In this document: piece after piece, positions 17,654-25,765 of the stretch
Numbering within the stretch: the stretch's first letter is position 1
How the letters are laid out: the number at the start of each line of letters is the position of its first letter
NCBI GenBank assembly: GCA_029266615.1
Contig: JAQSWN010000006.1
Coordinates: forward strand, 1-60,456
Source: Polyangiaceae bacterium
Lineage (GTDB): Bacteria; Myxococcota_A; Polyangia; Polyangiales; Polyangiaceae
Length of the DNA: 60,456 nucleotides
Reading direction: 5' to 3'
Program-made: the position numbers and the translations under genes
The notes under the pieces: model-generated
What the model was told of the DNA's origin: nothing
Database searches by the model: none
The model's input: the letters and a program-made list of their open reading frames with translations, nothing else

Positions 17654-18979
17654 ATGCGGACCGGTGACGACACTCCCGAGCTCGGCCATGTTCGGGCGCT
17701 GTACGCCCGGGGAAGTCTGCAAGAGGCGCTGCAAGCTTGCCAGGCTTTGCTCGCCTGCGGGGAAGCGAGCGCGCAGGCGTTCGCCGCGGCGGGTATGCTC
17801 TCGCTGAAGCTGGGGGACGCGCAGATGGCGGAGGCGTACTACCGCCAAGCCGTGGGCAAGGACGCACGCTTCGCCGAGGCCCATTTCAACTTAGGCAACG
17901 TGCTGACTCAGCTGGGGCGAGCCCGTGATGCCGTCGACGCCTTTAGGCGCACGCTCGAGCTTCGACCTGGATTTGCCGCTGCGCACAACAACCTGGCCGG
18001 TGCGCTGTCTCGCTTGGACGAGCATGAGGAAGCCGACGCCTGCTACCGGCGGGCCCTTGCCCTCTCGCCCCGCGCCGCGCACGTGCATCGCAATTGGGGT
18101 ACGGCGCTTCGAGCGCGCGGTCAGCTCGACTCGGCGCTCGAATGCTTTGCTCGCGCTGCCGCGCTGGAGCCAAGCTGGCCGAAGGCGCTGCAGAGCCTCG
18201 CGACCGCCGCGATGGAGCTCGGACGGTGGACGGTCGCTCGGCAGAGCTGCGAGCGGTGGCTCGCCCAGGCGCCCGGAAACGTCGAGGCGCTCGGGCTGTG
18301 GTCGATTGCCCTCGACGAGCTCGGCGAGCGCGCCACCGCGGACGAGTTGCTCGATACGAGCCTTATGACACAACGAGAGCTCCGCGAAGCGCCCGGCGGT
18401 GGATCGCTTCGCGAATTCAACGCCGCGCTCGGGCGGGCGGCTCACGAAGACCCTTCCCTGCGTGTCCCGGAAGCGAACGACGCGCGTTACCACTGTCCCA
18501 CCCTCTTCATTTCCGGGGAGGTAAGAGACGCGCCCGGCGACGTCGGCGCTCGGCTTCAGAGCTGGGTCTCGGCTCAGGTGGAGGAGTACGTGCGTGCGCT
18601 GCGTGAGCAGGTGTCGTCGCACCCGTTCACTCGTGCCGCGCCCGAGCGGTGGGAGCTAAAGTCTTGGTTTGCGGTTCTAGCGCGCGAGGGCCAGCTCGAG
18701 CCGCACGTGCACTACGACAGCTACGTGAGCGCCGTTTACTACGTCCATGTGCCGCGGAGCATGCAGGGTGGCGCGCACGCCGGCAGCTTCGAGCTCAGCG
18801 GTGGTCCCAGCCGCTTTCCTTGTCGTCATCGGCGGGCGCCGTTCACGGTGAAACCGAGAGAGGGCTTGCTGCTCCTCTTTCCGTCGTACTTCTATCACCG
18901 CACCCTGCCCTTTCACGCGGCACAGCCGCGCATTTCCGTCGCGTTCGACGCCGTCCCGCTCGGGTCCAAGGCTCAGTGA
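17654..18979 (+). CDS. TPR protein with C-terminal 2OG-Fe(II) oxygenase domain
   Basis: This is a 441-residue protein with no signal peptide. Residues about 5-240 are six or so tetratricopeptide repeats (for example AHFNLGNVLTQLGRARDAVD and RNWGTALRARGQLDSALECF). The C-terminal 165 residues fit the 'putative 2OG-Fe(II) oxygenase' family: PHVHYDSYVSAVYYV around residue 350 with the His/Asp ligands, FPSYFYHRTLPF with the distal His, and ISVAFD near the end. The TPR part would recruit a protein or peptide for hydroxylation. The stop overlaps the end of the convergent small gene by seven bases. Confidence 0.9.
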   Translation: MRTGDDTPELGHVRALYARGSLQEALQACQALLACGEASAQAFAAAGMLSLKLGDAQMAEAYYRQAVGKDARFAEAHFNLGNVLTQLGRARDAVDAFRRTLELRPGFAAAHNNLAGALSRLDEHEEADACYRRALALSPRAAHVHRNWGTALRARGQLDSALECFARAAALEPSWPKALQSLATAAMELGRWTVARQSCERWLAQAPGNVEALGLWSIALDELGERATADELLDTSLMTQRELREAPGGGSLREFNAALGRAAHEDPSLRVPEANDARYHCPTLFISGEVRDAPGDVGARLQSWVSAQVEEYVRALREQVSSHPFTRAAPERWELKSWFAVLAREGQLEPHVHYDSYVSAVYYVHVPRSMQGGAHAGSFELSGGPSRFPCRHRRAPFTVKPREGLLLLFPSYFYHRTLPFHAAQPRISVAFDAVPLGSKAQ

Positions 18980-19302
18980 CCCGCGAACGTCTCTTCGACC
19001 TCATCCAAGATCTCTCGCGCCTTCGCGAGCCCTATTTGGGCGATCGCGGCGCGTAGCACCTGCTCGGCACTCTCGATTTTGGTCACGGTCCTGCGCTTGC
19101 GGAGCGAGCCATTGCCATTGACGTTGATCTTGCCATTGGAGCTGCTGCGAATGTTGTAGACGAAGCCTGCCGTGAGCTTCATGCCGCGGCGTTCGGCGAG
19201 GGCGACGACCTCCGCCGCCGGAATGCCGCGGTCCAGCGATCGCACGAACTCGCTCTTGGCTCCGAACTTGATCTTGCCGTTGGATTGGTCGTCTAGAGCC
19301 AT
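18973..19302 (-). CDS. Small 'KSEFVR' family protein, copy 2
   Basis: This is a 109-residue basic protein. GAKSEFVRSLDRGIPAAEVV, then LAERRGMKLTAGFVYNIRS and the C-terminal QVLRAAIAQIGLAKAREIL plus DEVEETFAGH align throughout with the protein at 15080; a Lys/Asn/Arg-rich spacer separates the two modules. ATG at 19302 has a near-perfect AAGGAGG sequence ten bases upstream. It is the last gene of a set with the two lipoproteins upstream (gap 31 bp) and overlaps the convergent TPR-oxygenase gene. Function unknown; DNA or protein binding is a guess. Confidence 0.85.
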   Translation of the reverse strand: MALDDQSNGKIKFGAKSEFVRSLDRGIPAAEVVALAERRGMKLTAGFVYNIRSSSNGKINVNGNGSLRKRRTVTKIESAEQVLRAAIAQIGLAKAREILDEVEETFAGH

Positions 19303-19333
19303 GACCGGCGGTCCCTCCTTGCTGTACGGCGAG

Positions 19334-20239
19334 TCACGGGCAGGTCACGTTGCCTGCCGACGGCGTTCCAGCCGTCGTGTAGCTCACCAGGATGTTGATC
19401 TGCGCGTCGGTCAAGGGCGACCCCGTGGGCGGCATCTGCCCGCTTCCGACGAGCGTGTTGATGTCGGCGGCGTACGTCTTCACGTCGTTCCACGTCAGCA
19501 GCGAAATCGGCGCGCCATTCGTGGGCGGACTATTGTGACAGTTCTGACAGCGCGCCCTCAACACCGCTCTCACGTCGCAAGGAAGTGTGCCGCTCGCCAT
19601 GCCTCCGCTTCCGGCGACACCACCGGAACCGGAGGAGCCGGCGCTACCGCCCGCCCCAGCGACGCCTCCGCTACCAGCGACGCCTCCGCTACCAGCGACG
19701 CCTCCGCTACCAGCGACGCCTCCGCTACCGGCAACGCCTCCGCTACCGGCAACGCCTCCGCTACCGGCGACGCCTCCGCTACCGGCAACGCCTCCGCTAC
19801 CGGCGACGCCTCCCGTACCACCACTCCCCGCCGTACCTCCAAAGCCGGCCATGCCGCCGCTGCCGCTACTCCCGGAGGTCCCAGCGCTGCCGGCCATACC
19901 CGCCATGCCGGCTTCGCCAGCACCGCCTTCGCCGCCGGAAGCCGTCGGCTGCTCGCCGCCTTCGCCGCCAGAGCCGCCGTTGGTCTCACCAGCTGTAGCG
20001 GGAGCGCCGGATACGCCGGGCGAACCGCCCGCTTCCGCTCCGCTGTCTCCTACCGTGACCGACCCGGCGGTGGAGGTCGAGCCGCCCGCGGACTTGCCGG
20101 ACGTGCTCTCGTCGCCGCCGGAACCGCTGGTCGGAAGCGCCCCATCGTTCTCGTCGCCGCTGCAGCCAAACGCCATGATGAGCGCGGTCGCGGTGGCGAG
20201 TAGCGCGTGTCGAGTGCCATGACGGAAAACTCGTGCCAT
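19334..20239 (-). CDS. Cytochrome-like lipoprotein with GSGGVA tandem-repeat stalk
   Basis: This is a 301-residue lipoprotein with lipobox Cys26 (IMAFGC). Residues 27-125 are Gly/Ser/Glu linker, then a nearly perfect GSGGVA hexapeptide repeat (about nine copies). The C-terminal head of about 85 residues begins [17 protein letters not shown] and contains [10 protein letters not shown] and SGQMPPTG, resembling planctomycete/myxobacterial 'PSCyt'-type c-heme domains. The head is related to that of the protein at 29439. ATG at 20239 has GAGGGAT seven bases upstream. The gene follows another Gly-rich lipoprotein by 35 bp and precedes a 'KSEFVR' gene. Confidence 0.85.
   Translation of the reverse strand: MARVFRHGTRHALLATATALIMAFGCSGDENDGALPTSGSGGDESTSGKSAGGSTSTAGSVTVGDSGAEAGGSPGVSGAPATAGETNGGSGGEGGEQPTASGGEGGAGEAGMAGMAGSAGTSGSSGSGGMAGFGGTAGSGGTGGVAGSGGVAGSGGVAGSGGVAGSGGVAGSGGVAGSGGVAGSGGVAGSGGVAGAGGSAGSSGSGGVAGSGGMASGTLPCDVRAVLRARCQNCHNSPPTNGAPISLLTWNDVKTYAADINTLVGSGQMPPTGSPLTDAQINILVSYTTAGTPSAGNVTCP
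19660..19812 (-). repeat. 18-bp tandem repeat coding for GSGGVA
   Basis: About eight and a half copies of an 18-bp unit (plus strand: agcgacgcctccgctacc) lie inside the cytochrome-like lipoprotein gene. The first copies are identical and the later ones differ by one or two bases (ggcaacg or ggcgacg), which points to recent expansion by slippage or unequal recombination. The unit keeps the frame, so stalk length can change without loss of the head. Confidence 0.85.
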
Positions 20240-20274
20240 CGATGAATCCCTCGTTGAAATTGCGATCCGCGACG

Positions 20275-20835
20275 TTAGAGGTCGTCGGCAATCGGCTCGC
20301 GGCCTCCGCTTCCAGCGTCGCCTGCGAAAGCACCGGCCGTCCCCGCCGATTCAGCGCCTCCTACCGCCGAGCCTTCGCCGCCGGGGCCACCTCCGCCTTC
20401 GCTCGAGGGAGATCCGCCGTTGCTCGGCTCGGGACTTTCGCCACCCGCGCCAGCGTTTCCTGGCGGCGCTCCGCCGATACTCGGTTCAGAAACTCCGCCC
20501 GTGCCCTGTCCGGCCTCTCCACCCGCGGCCTGCTCGGAAGCGCCACCGGCGGGCTGCCCCGCGGCTCCGGCCATTTGCTCTTCCGCGCCGCCCGCTCCGC
20601 CCTGGCCCCCAGCGCCGCCGCTGGGGCCGCCGCCAGGATAGAAGACACCGCTTTCACCCGCCGCGACGGCGCTGCCGCCGTTTGCGGTAGAGCCGTGAGC
20701 GACTGCATCCTGCCCCTGCGGCGACGATTCGCCGCCTTCGATGATGGCCGTACAACCGACGAACAGGGCAAAGAGCGCGAGGGGCGTCGCGCGAATGGAG
20801 TGCGCTGAGTTCGGACCAGAAGAGGCTCGCTGCAT
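20275..20835 (-). CDS. Gly-rich lipoprotein of unknown function
   Basis: This is a 186-residue lipoprotein with lipobox Cys28 (LFALFVGC). Nearly all of the mature part is Gly/Ala/Glu/Ser/Pro low-complexity sequence with no recognisable folded domain; the tail ends GGREPIADDL. It may be a spacer or surface coat protein. ATG at 20835 has GGAG seven bases upstream; the first codon of the longer frame is TTG. A strong hairpin sits immediately upstream of this ribosome binding site. The gene is 35 bp upstream of the GSGGVA lipoprotein and likely in one operon with it. Confidence 0.75.
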   Translation of the reverse strand: MQRASSGPNSAHSIRATPLALFALFVGCTAIIEGGESSPQGQDAVAHGSTANGGSAVAAGESGVFYPGGGPSGGAGGQGGAGGAEEQMAGAAGQPAGGASEQAAGGEAGQGTGGVSEPSIGGAPPGNAGAGGESPEPSNGGSPSSEGGGGPGGEGSAVGGAESAGTAGAFAGDAGSGGREPIADDL

Positions 20836-20847
20836 GTTGAGCTCCAA

Positions 20848-20883
20848 ACAACGAAGGGTGCCGGGGAAGGCACCCTTCGTTGT
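20848..20883 (-). terminator. 15-bp perfect hairpin, terminator or attenuator
   Basis: The arms ACAACGAAGGGTGCC (20848-20862) and GGCACCCTTCGTTGT (20869-20883) are perfect complements around GGGGAA. On the minus strand the hairpin lies 20 bases after the FG-GAP gene and is followed by only a short TTTG, then by the GGAG of the next gene. It could end the FG-GAP transcript, act as an attenuator, or protect a processed 5' end. Confidence 0.75.
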
Positions 20884-20902
20884 GGTAGGCGCCGCGAGCT
20901 CC

Positions 20903-23197
20903 TTACTCGCTTCGCTTGCGCCGACGACGTCCCGCCATCAGCGCGAGGCCCAGCGCGGCGATCCAACCGCCGCCAGAGGCGCTCGTCGCCGTGGAAGAGA
21001 CGCTGCAGCCATCGTCGTCGCCGCCGCCACTCGTCGAGGTGCCGCCCGTGCTGGGTACGCCGCCCTCGCCCGGCTCGCCGCCGACGCTGCTGGTCGCGCC
21101 CATGCTCGTGCTGCCACCGGTAGACGAGCCGGAGACGCCCGGCTCGCCGCCCATCGGTTCGGGCTCGGGCTCATTGCCCGTACCCGCACCGCCGACGCTC
21201 GGCTCTTCGGGCTCGCCACCGGCGCCGGCGCTACCGCCGACCGGGGGCTCGCCGCCGACTCCGCCTTCTCCAGCGACGCCGCTTCCCGCGGTACCGCCGG
21301 TTCCGGCCGTGCCCGCCGTGCCACCTGAGCCACCGCTGCCGCCGCTGCCGCCGCTGCCAGCGATTGCCTGCACGGTGACGGCGAAGGACGGACCGTAGCC
21401 CTTGAGGTTGCGGCGATCCGTAGCGACCGGGCTCACGGAGATCTGCGTGTAGGCCGCCTGCGCCGGGAGAGTGACCTGGAACAGGTCGCCACCGACGAAG
21501 GTCGCCTTCACCTTGCCGGCCATGCCTCCGAGAACGGAGTATGAGACCGACACGTCTTTGACCATGTCGCCGGCGTCGTTAGTGAAGGCGTCCTTGACCG
21601 CCAAGCGTAGGACGATGGGCTTGCCCTCGACCGCGACCGGCTTCTGAACTCCACGGAACGTTGGCGCGCGCGTGTCCGGCTTGGCGCCGGTACCTTCCGG
21701 AGCGGCGACGCCCTGGTAGTAACGGTTGACGTACGTTCCGCCCTCGCCCTGGCCCGTCCAAAGGTCGAACAAGCCGTCGCCGTCGAAGTCGGCGGCGTCG
21801 ATGCCGAGCGAGGAGTCACGCACGGCGGGGATGCCGTCGCTCACGTAGTTGAACTTGCCGGTGCCGTCCGCGATCAGCACCTTCTCGAAGTTGCCGAGGC
21901 TGGCGACGACGAGGTCGTAGTTGCCGTCGCTGTTGAGGTCGACGCACTTGACCGCGTTGTCGTCCGCGCCCGGCTCACCGAAGATGCGCGCGCGAGTCTC
22001 GTCCGTGAACTTGCCCTTGCCGTCGTTGACCAGCACTTGGGTGTAGTTGCCGGTCTGCCCGGTGGGCCGAGAGCCTGCGTTGTCCAAGAGGAGGTCTAGG
22101 TCGCCGTCGTTGTCGAAGTCGCAAACCTCCGTGTTGTAAACGTACGGCCCGCGCTTTCCGGGCATGTTCGCCGACGTGTAAACGAGGCCGGCTTGGGCGC
22201 TCACGTTCGGGTCGGTGAACATGCTGACCTTACCGGTGCCATCCTTGAAGTAGCCCTTGCCATCGTTCAGGAAGATACGGCTCACGCCGTTTCGCATGTT
22301 GACGAGGATGTCCAAGTCGAAGTCGTTGTCGACGTCGGCGAAGTCCAGGTCGATGGCACGGGAGCCCCAGTAAGGCGTTTGCGGATTGGCGGCGCTCGCG
22401 ATGGTCGGAGGAAAGCGGTCGCTGGGTAGCCAGAAAGCCGGATCTTGCTCCTCTTCCTCGAGGGTGAACTTCCCGGTGCCGTCGTTCAAGTACATGGTCA
22501 GGAACACGGGGGTTCCGGTGGCGGCGGTGAGCCAGTCCGTGGTGACGAGGTCGAGATCGCCGTCCCCGTCCAAGTCGCCCAGGTGGAACCCGGGCGTGTT
22601 GGACTTGAGTCCGGGGGGTAGGAGCTCGGCGGCCTTGTCCGTGAACGTCCCAGCCGGGCCCTGGATCCAGAGCTTGTCTACATCCACCCCGTAGCCGCCG
22701 GGCTGGAGGATGTCCTTCAGTCCGTCGCCGTTCACGTCGCCCACGCCGACTTGGCGAAGGCGCGACGTGGGGCTGTTGAACACCGGCCCCGTGGCGTCCA
22801 CGAAGTTGCCCAGGCCGTCGTTCATGTACACGACGGACGGCTCGGCGACGCCCACCGCGTAGTAGCCGCCGCCGTTGGCGAACAGAACGTCCATGTGGCC
22901 GTCATCGTTCAAGTCCGAGGCGACGAGCCAGCTCGTGAAGCAGCCCGCCTTGCTACCGGGGATGAGAGCGCAGCCAGAGTCTGGCGGGCTCTTCGTGTCG
23001 GTGAGGTCCTGGAAGAAGGGCACTGCCGCCGCCGGCTTGGGAGCCAAGAAGGCGATGGCGAGAGCGAGGGCCGAAGCCCCGCTCGTCGCTCGGCCGAGGT
23101 TGGGCCGAGAGGACGAGCGGAGCCCCGAAGTAGTCGTCGAATCGTTGGAGCCGGCGCTGCGCACCGAGTCGTTCACTGAGAGCTTTCGATGAGTCAT
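20903..23197 (-). CDS. FG-GAP/VCBS repeat protein with MYXO-CTERM-like tail
   Basis: This is a 764-residue secreted protein. A long n-region precedes a signal sequence (ASALALAIAFLAPKPAAA, about residues 42-59). Residues about 80-500 contain many FG-GAP/VCBS-type units with Ca-binding loops such as DLNDDGHMD, DVNGDGLKD, DLDGDGDLD, DFDNDGDLD and DFDGDGLFD, predicting a beta-propeller. A beta-sandwich-like region follows (about 520-620), then a Gly/Ser/Glu linker and a C-terminal CSVSS, hydrophobic helix and RRRRKR, close to MYXO-CTERM. ATG at 23197 is plain. It follows the CxxCH lipoprotein by 33 bp and is probably the last gene of the DUF1501 operon. Confidence 0.9.
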   Translation of the reverse strand: MTHRKLSVNDSVRSAGSNDSTTTSGLRSSSRPNLGRATSGASALALAIAFLAPKPAAAVPFFQDLTDTKSPPDSGCALIPGSKAGCFTSWLVASDLNDDGHMDVLFANGGGYYAVGVAEPSVVYMNDGLGNFVDATGPVFNSPTSRLRQVGVGDVNGDGLKDILQPGGYGVDVDKLWIQGPAGTFTDKAAELLPPGLKSNTPGFHLGDLDGDGDLDLVTTDWLTAATGTPVFLTMYLNDGTGKFTLEEEEQDPAFWLPSDRFPPTIASAANPQTPYWGSRAIDLDFADVDNDFDLDILVNMRNGVSRIFLNDGKGYFKDGTGKVSMFTDPNVSAQAGLVYTSANMPGKRGPYVYNTEVCDFDNDGDLDLLLDNAGSRPTGQTGNYTQVLVNDGKGKFTDETRARIFGEPGADDNAVKCVDLNSDGNYDLVVASLGNFEKVLIADGTGKFNYVSDGIPAVRDSSLGIDAADFDGDGLFDLWTGQGEGGTYVNRYYQGVAAPEGTGAKPDTRAPTFRGVQKPVAVEGKPIVLRLAVKDAFTNDAGDMVKDVSVSYSVLGGMAGKVKATFVGGDLFQVTLPAQAAYTQISVSPVATDRRNLKGYGPSFAVTVQAIAGSGGSGGSGGSGGTAGTAGTGGTAGSGVAGEGGVGGEPPVGGSAGAGGEPEEPSVGGAGTGNEPEPEPMGGEPGVSGSSTGGSTSMGATSSVGGEPGEGGVPSTGGTSTSGGGDDDGCSVSSTATSASGGGWIAALGLALMAGRRRRKRSE

Positions 23198-23230
23198 GAA
23201 TTCAAGCTTTCTAGTTGTGCGGTGCGGGCT

Positions 23231-25765
23231 TCAGAGCGAGGCCGTGGGTTCGACGACATCGACGGTGATGGGCTCGTTGCCGTTGCAGGTGACCTTGAGG
23301 CCATCCGGCAGAGTGGCTTCCGAGAGCACCAAGCACGACCTCTCGTACGTGGAGCCAGCGGGAGTCAGCTTCGGAACTTCCGTCGCATCGGGCGCTACGA
23401 CCGCGACGAGCGACATCAGGTTTTGGGGCGCCGTCACCATCGCGCCGCATACCTTGCGGTAGGCAGGTTCGCTGAGGGTGTCGATGCTGGCGTCGAAGGT
23501 CGTGCCCATCAGCTTTTCGATCGCGGCTTGCTCGGCGGGTGTGTAGAGCGTGGTGCCGAACAAGCGATCCTTCAGCACGTCCAAGGCGTCCTTGACCGTC
23601 GCGCCATCCAGCGTTTTCGCTTTCGCGAGCACGTCGTTGATGGCGTCCGGGCGATTTTGGTACGGGAAGAGCTTCTTGCACTGACCGAAGCGATCTTCGA
23701 AGCCGAGGCGGGCCTGGAAGTCGAACCCGCGGAAGCCGAGGTCCGTGGTCTTGTTGAAGTAGCCGGTTTCGTTCTGGAACTGTCGCTCGAGCGGACCGGT
23801 GGTAACCGCCGCCGCGCCACCCGGCACGGCCGGAGTGATGGTGAGCGAGTTCTCGATCGACCCGGACTGGTTCGGGAAGCTGGAACCCCACGCCGACAGA
23901 CGCCAGCCGAGCGCGCCATAGCTGGAGCGAGCGGCCGTGCGTGCGCTGAGCATCAACGCGCCGTCACCGACGCTGTTGTTGCGGCGAACCGGATCCGCGT
24001 CACCCGTGACCCACGGGTCGAAGATGCGCGGGAGCGCGTAGGCATTCTCCCAGCACTCCGAATCTGGCGGGGCCAGGTTCAGGTACGGGCTCGCGAAGAT
24101 CTCCTCGAGCAAGGCCTTGTGCGAGTAGCCAGACGCGATGAACGTATCCGTCAGGTGCTGGAGCTGGTCGCGAGCCGCAGCGTTACGCGGGAAGTACGTC
24201 GTGATGGTGAGCCCGGTGCCGGTGATCTCCTTCCAGACCTTCTCCACGATGGTCATCGACGTCATGTAGGCGAACGCCTTGTCCGGATCCGACACCTCCC
24301 AGGTGACGGGATCGGCGCCGAGGCCCTCTGTGCGGAGCTTTTCGAAGCCGTTACGCAGGGCGCGCGCCGTGTCCCAAGCCGTGCTGCGCAGGCCGCTCGT
24401 GCTCGCGAAGCGGCCGTTCACACCGGCCAAGTCAGCCGGCACCGCGCTCGGGTCCATGAACTGACCGCAACCCTGGGCGATGTTCCAAGGCCTCGCGCTG
24501 CGCGACTGCTGGACGGTCGACAAGCAAACGATGTCGCGTGGCCCGAGGCTCGAAGCCGTGGTGCACACCCGGTAGTTGCTCAGCGGCGCGTTCGCCGGTC
24601 CCGGCGGGCACATGTCAGGCGTGATCGTTCCCGCCGCGACGGCGGCGTCGAACACGGCCTGACTCGGCGGATTGTTGCAGGTCGACACGAATCGCGCGAA
24701 CTTCAAGTTCGCGTGCATGATGTCGCCCGCGTCGAACGAGCCCGAGACGGGCGCGCCGGTCGAGTAACCCAAGAGCGCCTTCTCCAAGAGCGCGGGGATC
24801 GGGAAGTGGCGGTTGGTCGCCGGATCGGCGCTCTGCGTGACGGAGAACTCGCTGTTGTGGCAGGTCAAGCACACGGGGTCGCGGTTCAGGTACGCGCCGT
24901 CGAACCAGGCGCCGAAGTCTTGGCGACGCCCGACCTCCGATTCGATGGGCGTGCCGTTCGCGCCGTCGTAAGTCTTGACGAGCATGCCGAACAGGTTGGC
25001 CGTGTACATCGGCGTGACGTCGTCCAGCATCAGCGAGCCGGCGATGACGTCCGCCATCGTCGGCGGCGTGCCGCCGTCGCCTGCCAACGTCTCGGCCGGG
25101 TTGTCCCGGATGAACTTGGCCACCGCGTCAGCGTCGGGGCGTGTGCGCGCGGAGTAGCAAGCGGTGTTGCTGTACACGTCGACGCGCTGCACGCGCATGA
25201 TGTCGCGGTAGAGCTCGTCCCAGTTGGCGAGGTATTCAGGGTTCTGGAAGAGCGCCTGCATCACGACCTTACGACCGTGGCGCAGAGGCTTTCCGGGCTG
25301 AGCGGGGAGCTCTTCCGGGTCCACGCCGTCCAAGGCGTCCACCTCGGCGAGGAGGTCCGTGTAGAGGTTGACCTCCGCCTGGCCGTACGGATGCCGCCCG
25401 AGCACGCCTTGAATGGCGCGGCGAACGAACTGCTGATCCGTGCCCTGACAGGCGTAGTACGGCTGAGGCTCGGACGCGCCGCCCTCGCCACCTGCGCCGC
25501 CGACGGCAGAAGTACCGGCCGTCCCGGCGGTGCCGCCCGTTGCGGTGCTGCCGCCGGCGCTGGTGCCAGCGGTGCCGCCCGTGTCGGTGCCGCCCTCGGG
25601 TGCGCCCGCGATGGGCTCCGTGCCGGTGCCGGCAGTGCCGGAGCCGCCCGAGCCGCCGCTGGTCTCGCCAGCTTCGCCGCCGCCCGGAGTATTGTCGTCG
25701 TCGTCGCCGCAGCCTGCGAGCGCGGAGAGCGCGACCAAAGAGATGATGGAAAGGGAAGTTTTCAT
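23231..25765 (-). CDS. Large lipoprotein with CxxCH motif (DUF1592/DUF1585-like, tentative)
   Basis: This is an 844-residue lipoprotein with lipobox LAGC (Cys19) and a Gly/Ser/Thr/Ala linker to about residue 100. The body contains QFVRRAIQGVLGRHPYG, then VVMQALFQNPEYLANWDELY, and a heme-type CLTCHNSEFS motif, and ends with a Cys-rich segment. The layout resembles the DUF1592/DUF1588/DUF1585 group of exported proteins, which are found next to DUF1501 or DUF1552 partners. I could not confirm which family, so the name is tentative. Its ATG overlaps the DUF1501 stop by four bases, so the two are translationally coupled. Whether heme is actually attached is not known. Confidence 0.8.
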   Translation of the reverse strand: MKTSLSIISLVALSALAGCGDDDDNTPGGGEAGETSGGSGGSGTAGTGTEPIAGAPEGGTDTGGTAGTSAGGSTATGGTAGTAGTSAVGGAGGEGGASEPQPYYACQGTDQQFVRRAIQGVLGRHPYGQAEVNLYTDLLAEVDALDGVDPEELPAQPGKPLRHGRKVVMQALFQNPEYLANWDELYRDIMRVQRVDVYSNTACYSARTRPDADAVAKFIRDNPAETLAGDGGTPPTMADVIAGSLMLDDVTPMYTANLFGMLVKTYDGANGTPIESEVGRRQDFGAWFDGAYLNRDPVCLTCHNSEFSVTQSADPATNRHFPIPALLEKALLGYSTGAPVSGSFDAGDIMHANLKFARFVSTCNNPPSQAVFDAAVAAGTITPDMCPPGPANAPLSNYRVCTTASSLGPRDIVCLSTVQQSRSARPWNIAQGCGQFMDPSAVPADLAGVNGRFASTSGLRSTAWDTARALRNGFEKLRTEGLGADPVTWEVSDPDKAFAYMTSMTIVEKVWKEITGTGLTITTYFPRNAAARDQLQHLTDTFIASGYSHKALLEEIFASPYLNLAPPDSECWENAYALPRIFDPWVTGDADPVRRNNSVGDGALMLSARTAARSSYGALGWRLSAWGSSFPNQSGSIENSLTITPAVPGGAAAVTTGPLERQFQNETGYFNKTTDLGFRGFDFQARLGFEDRFGQCKKLFPYQNRPDAINDVLAKAKTLDGATVKDALDVLKDRLFGTTLYTPAEQAAIEKLMGTTFDASIDTLSEPAYRKVCGAMVTAPQNLMSLVAVVAPDATEVPKLTPAGSTYERSCLVLSEATLPDGLKVTCNGNEPITVDVVEPTASL

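Noticed and set aside
19660..19812. Tandem repeats resembling a CRISPR array
   Set aside because: The units are directly adjacent with no spacers, are a multiple of three, and lie inside a clear coding frame.
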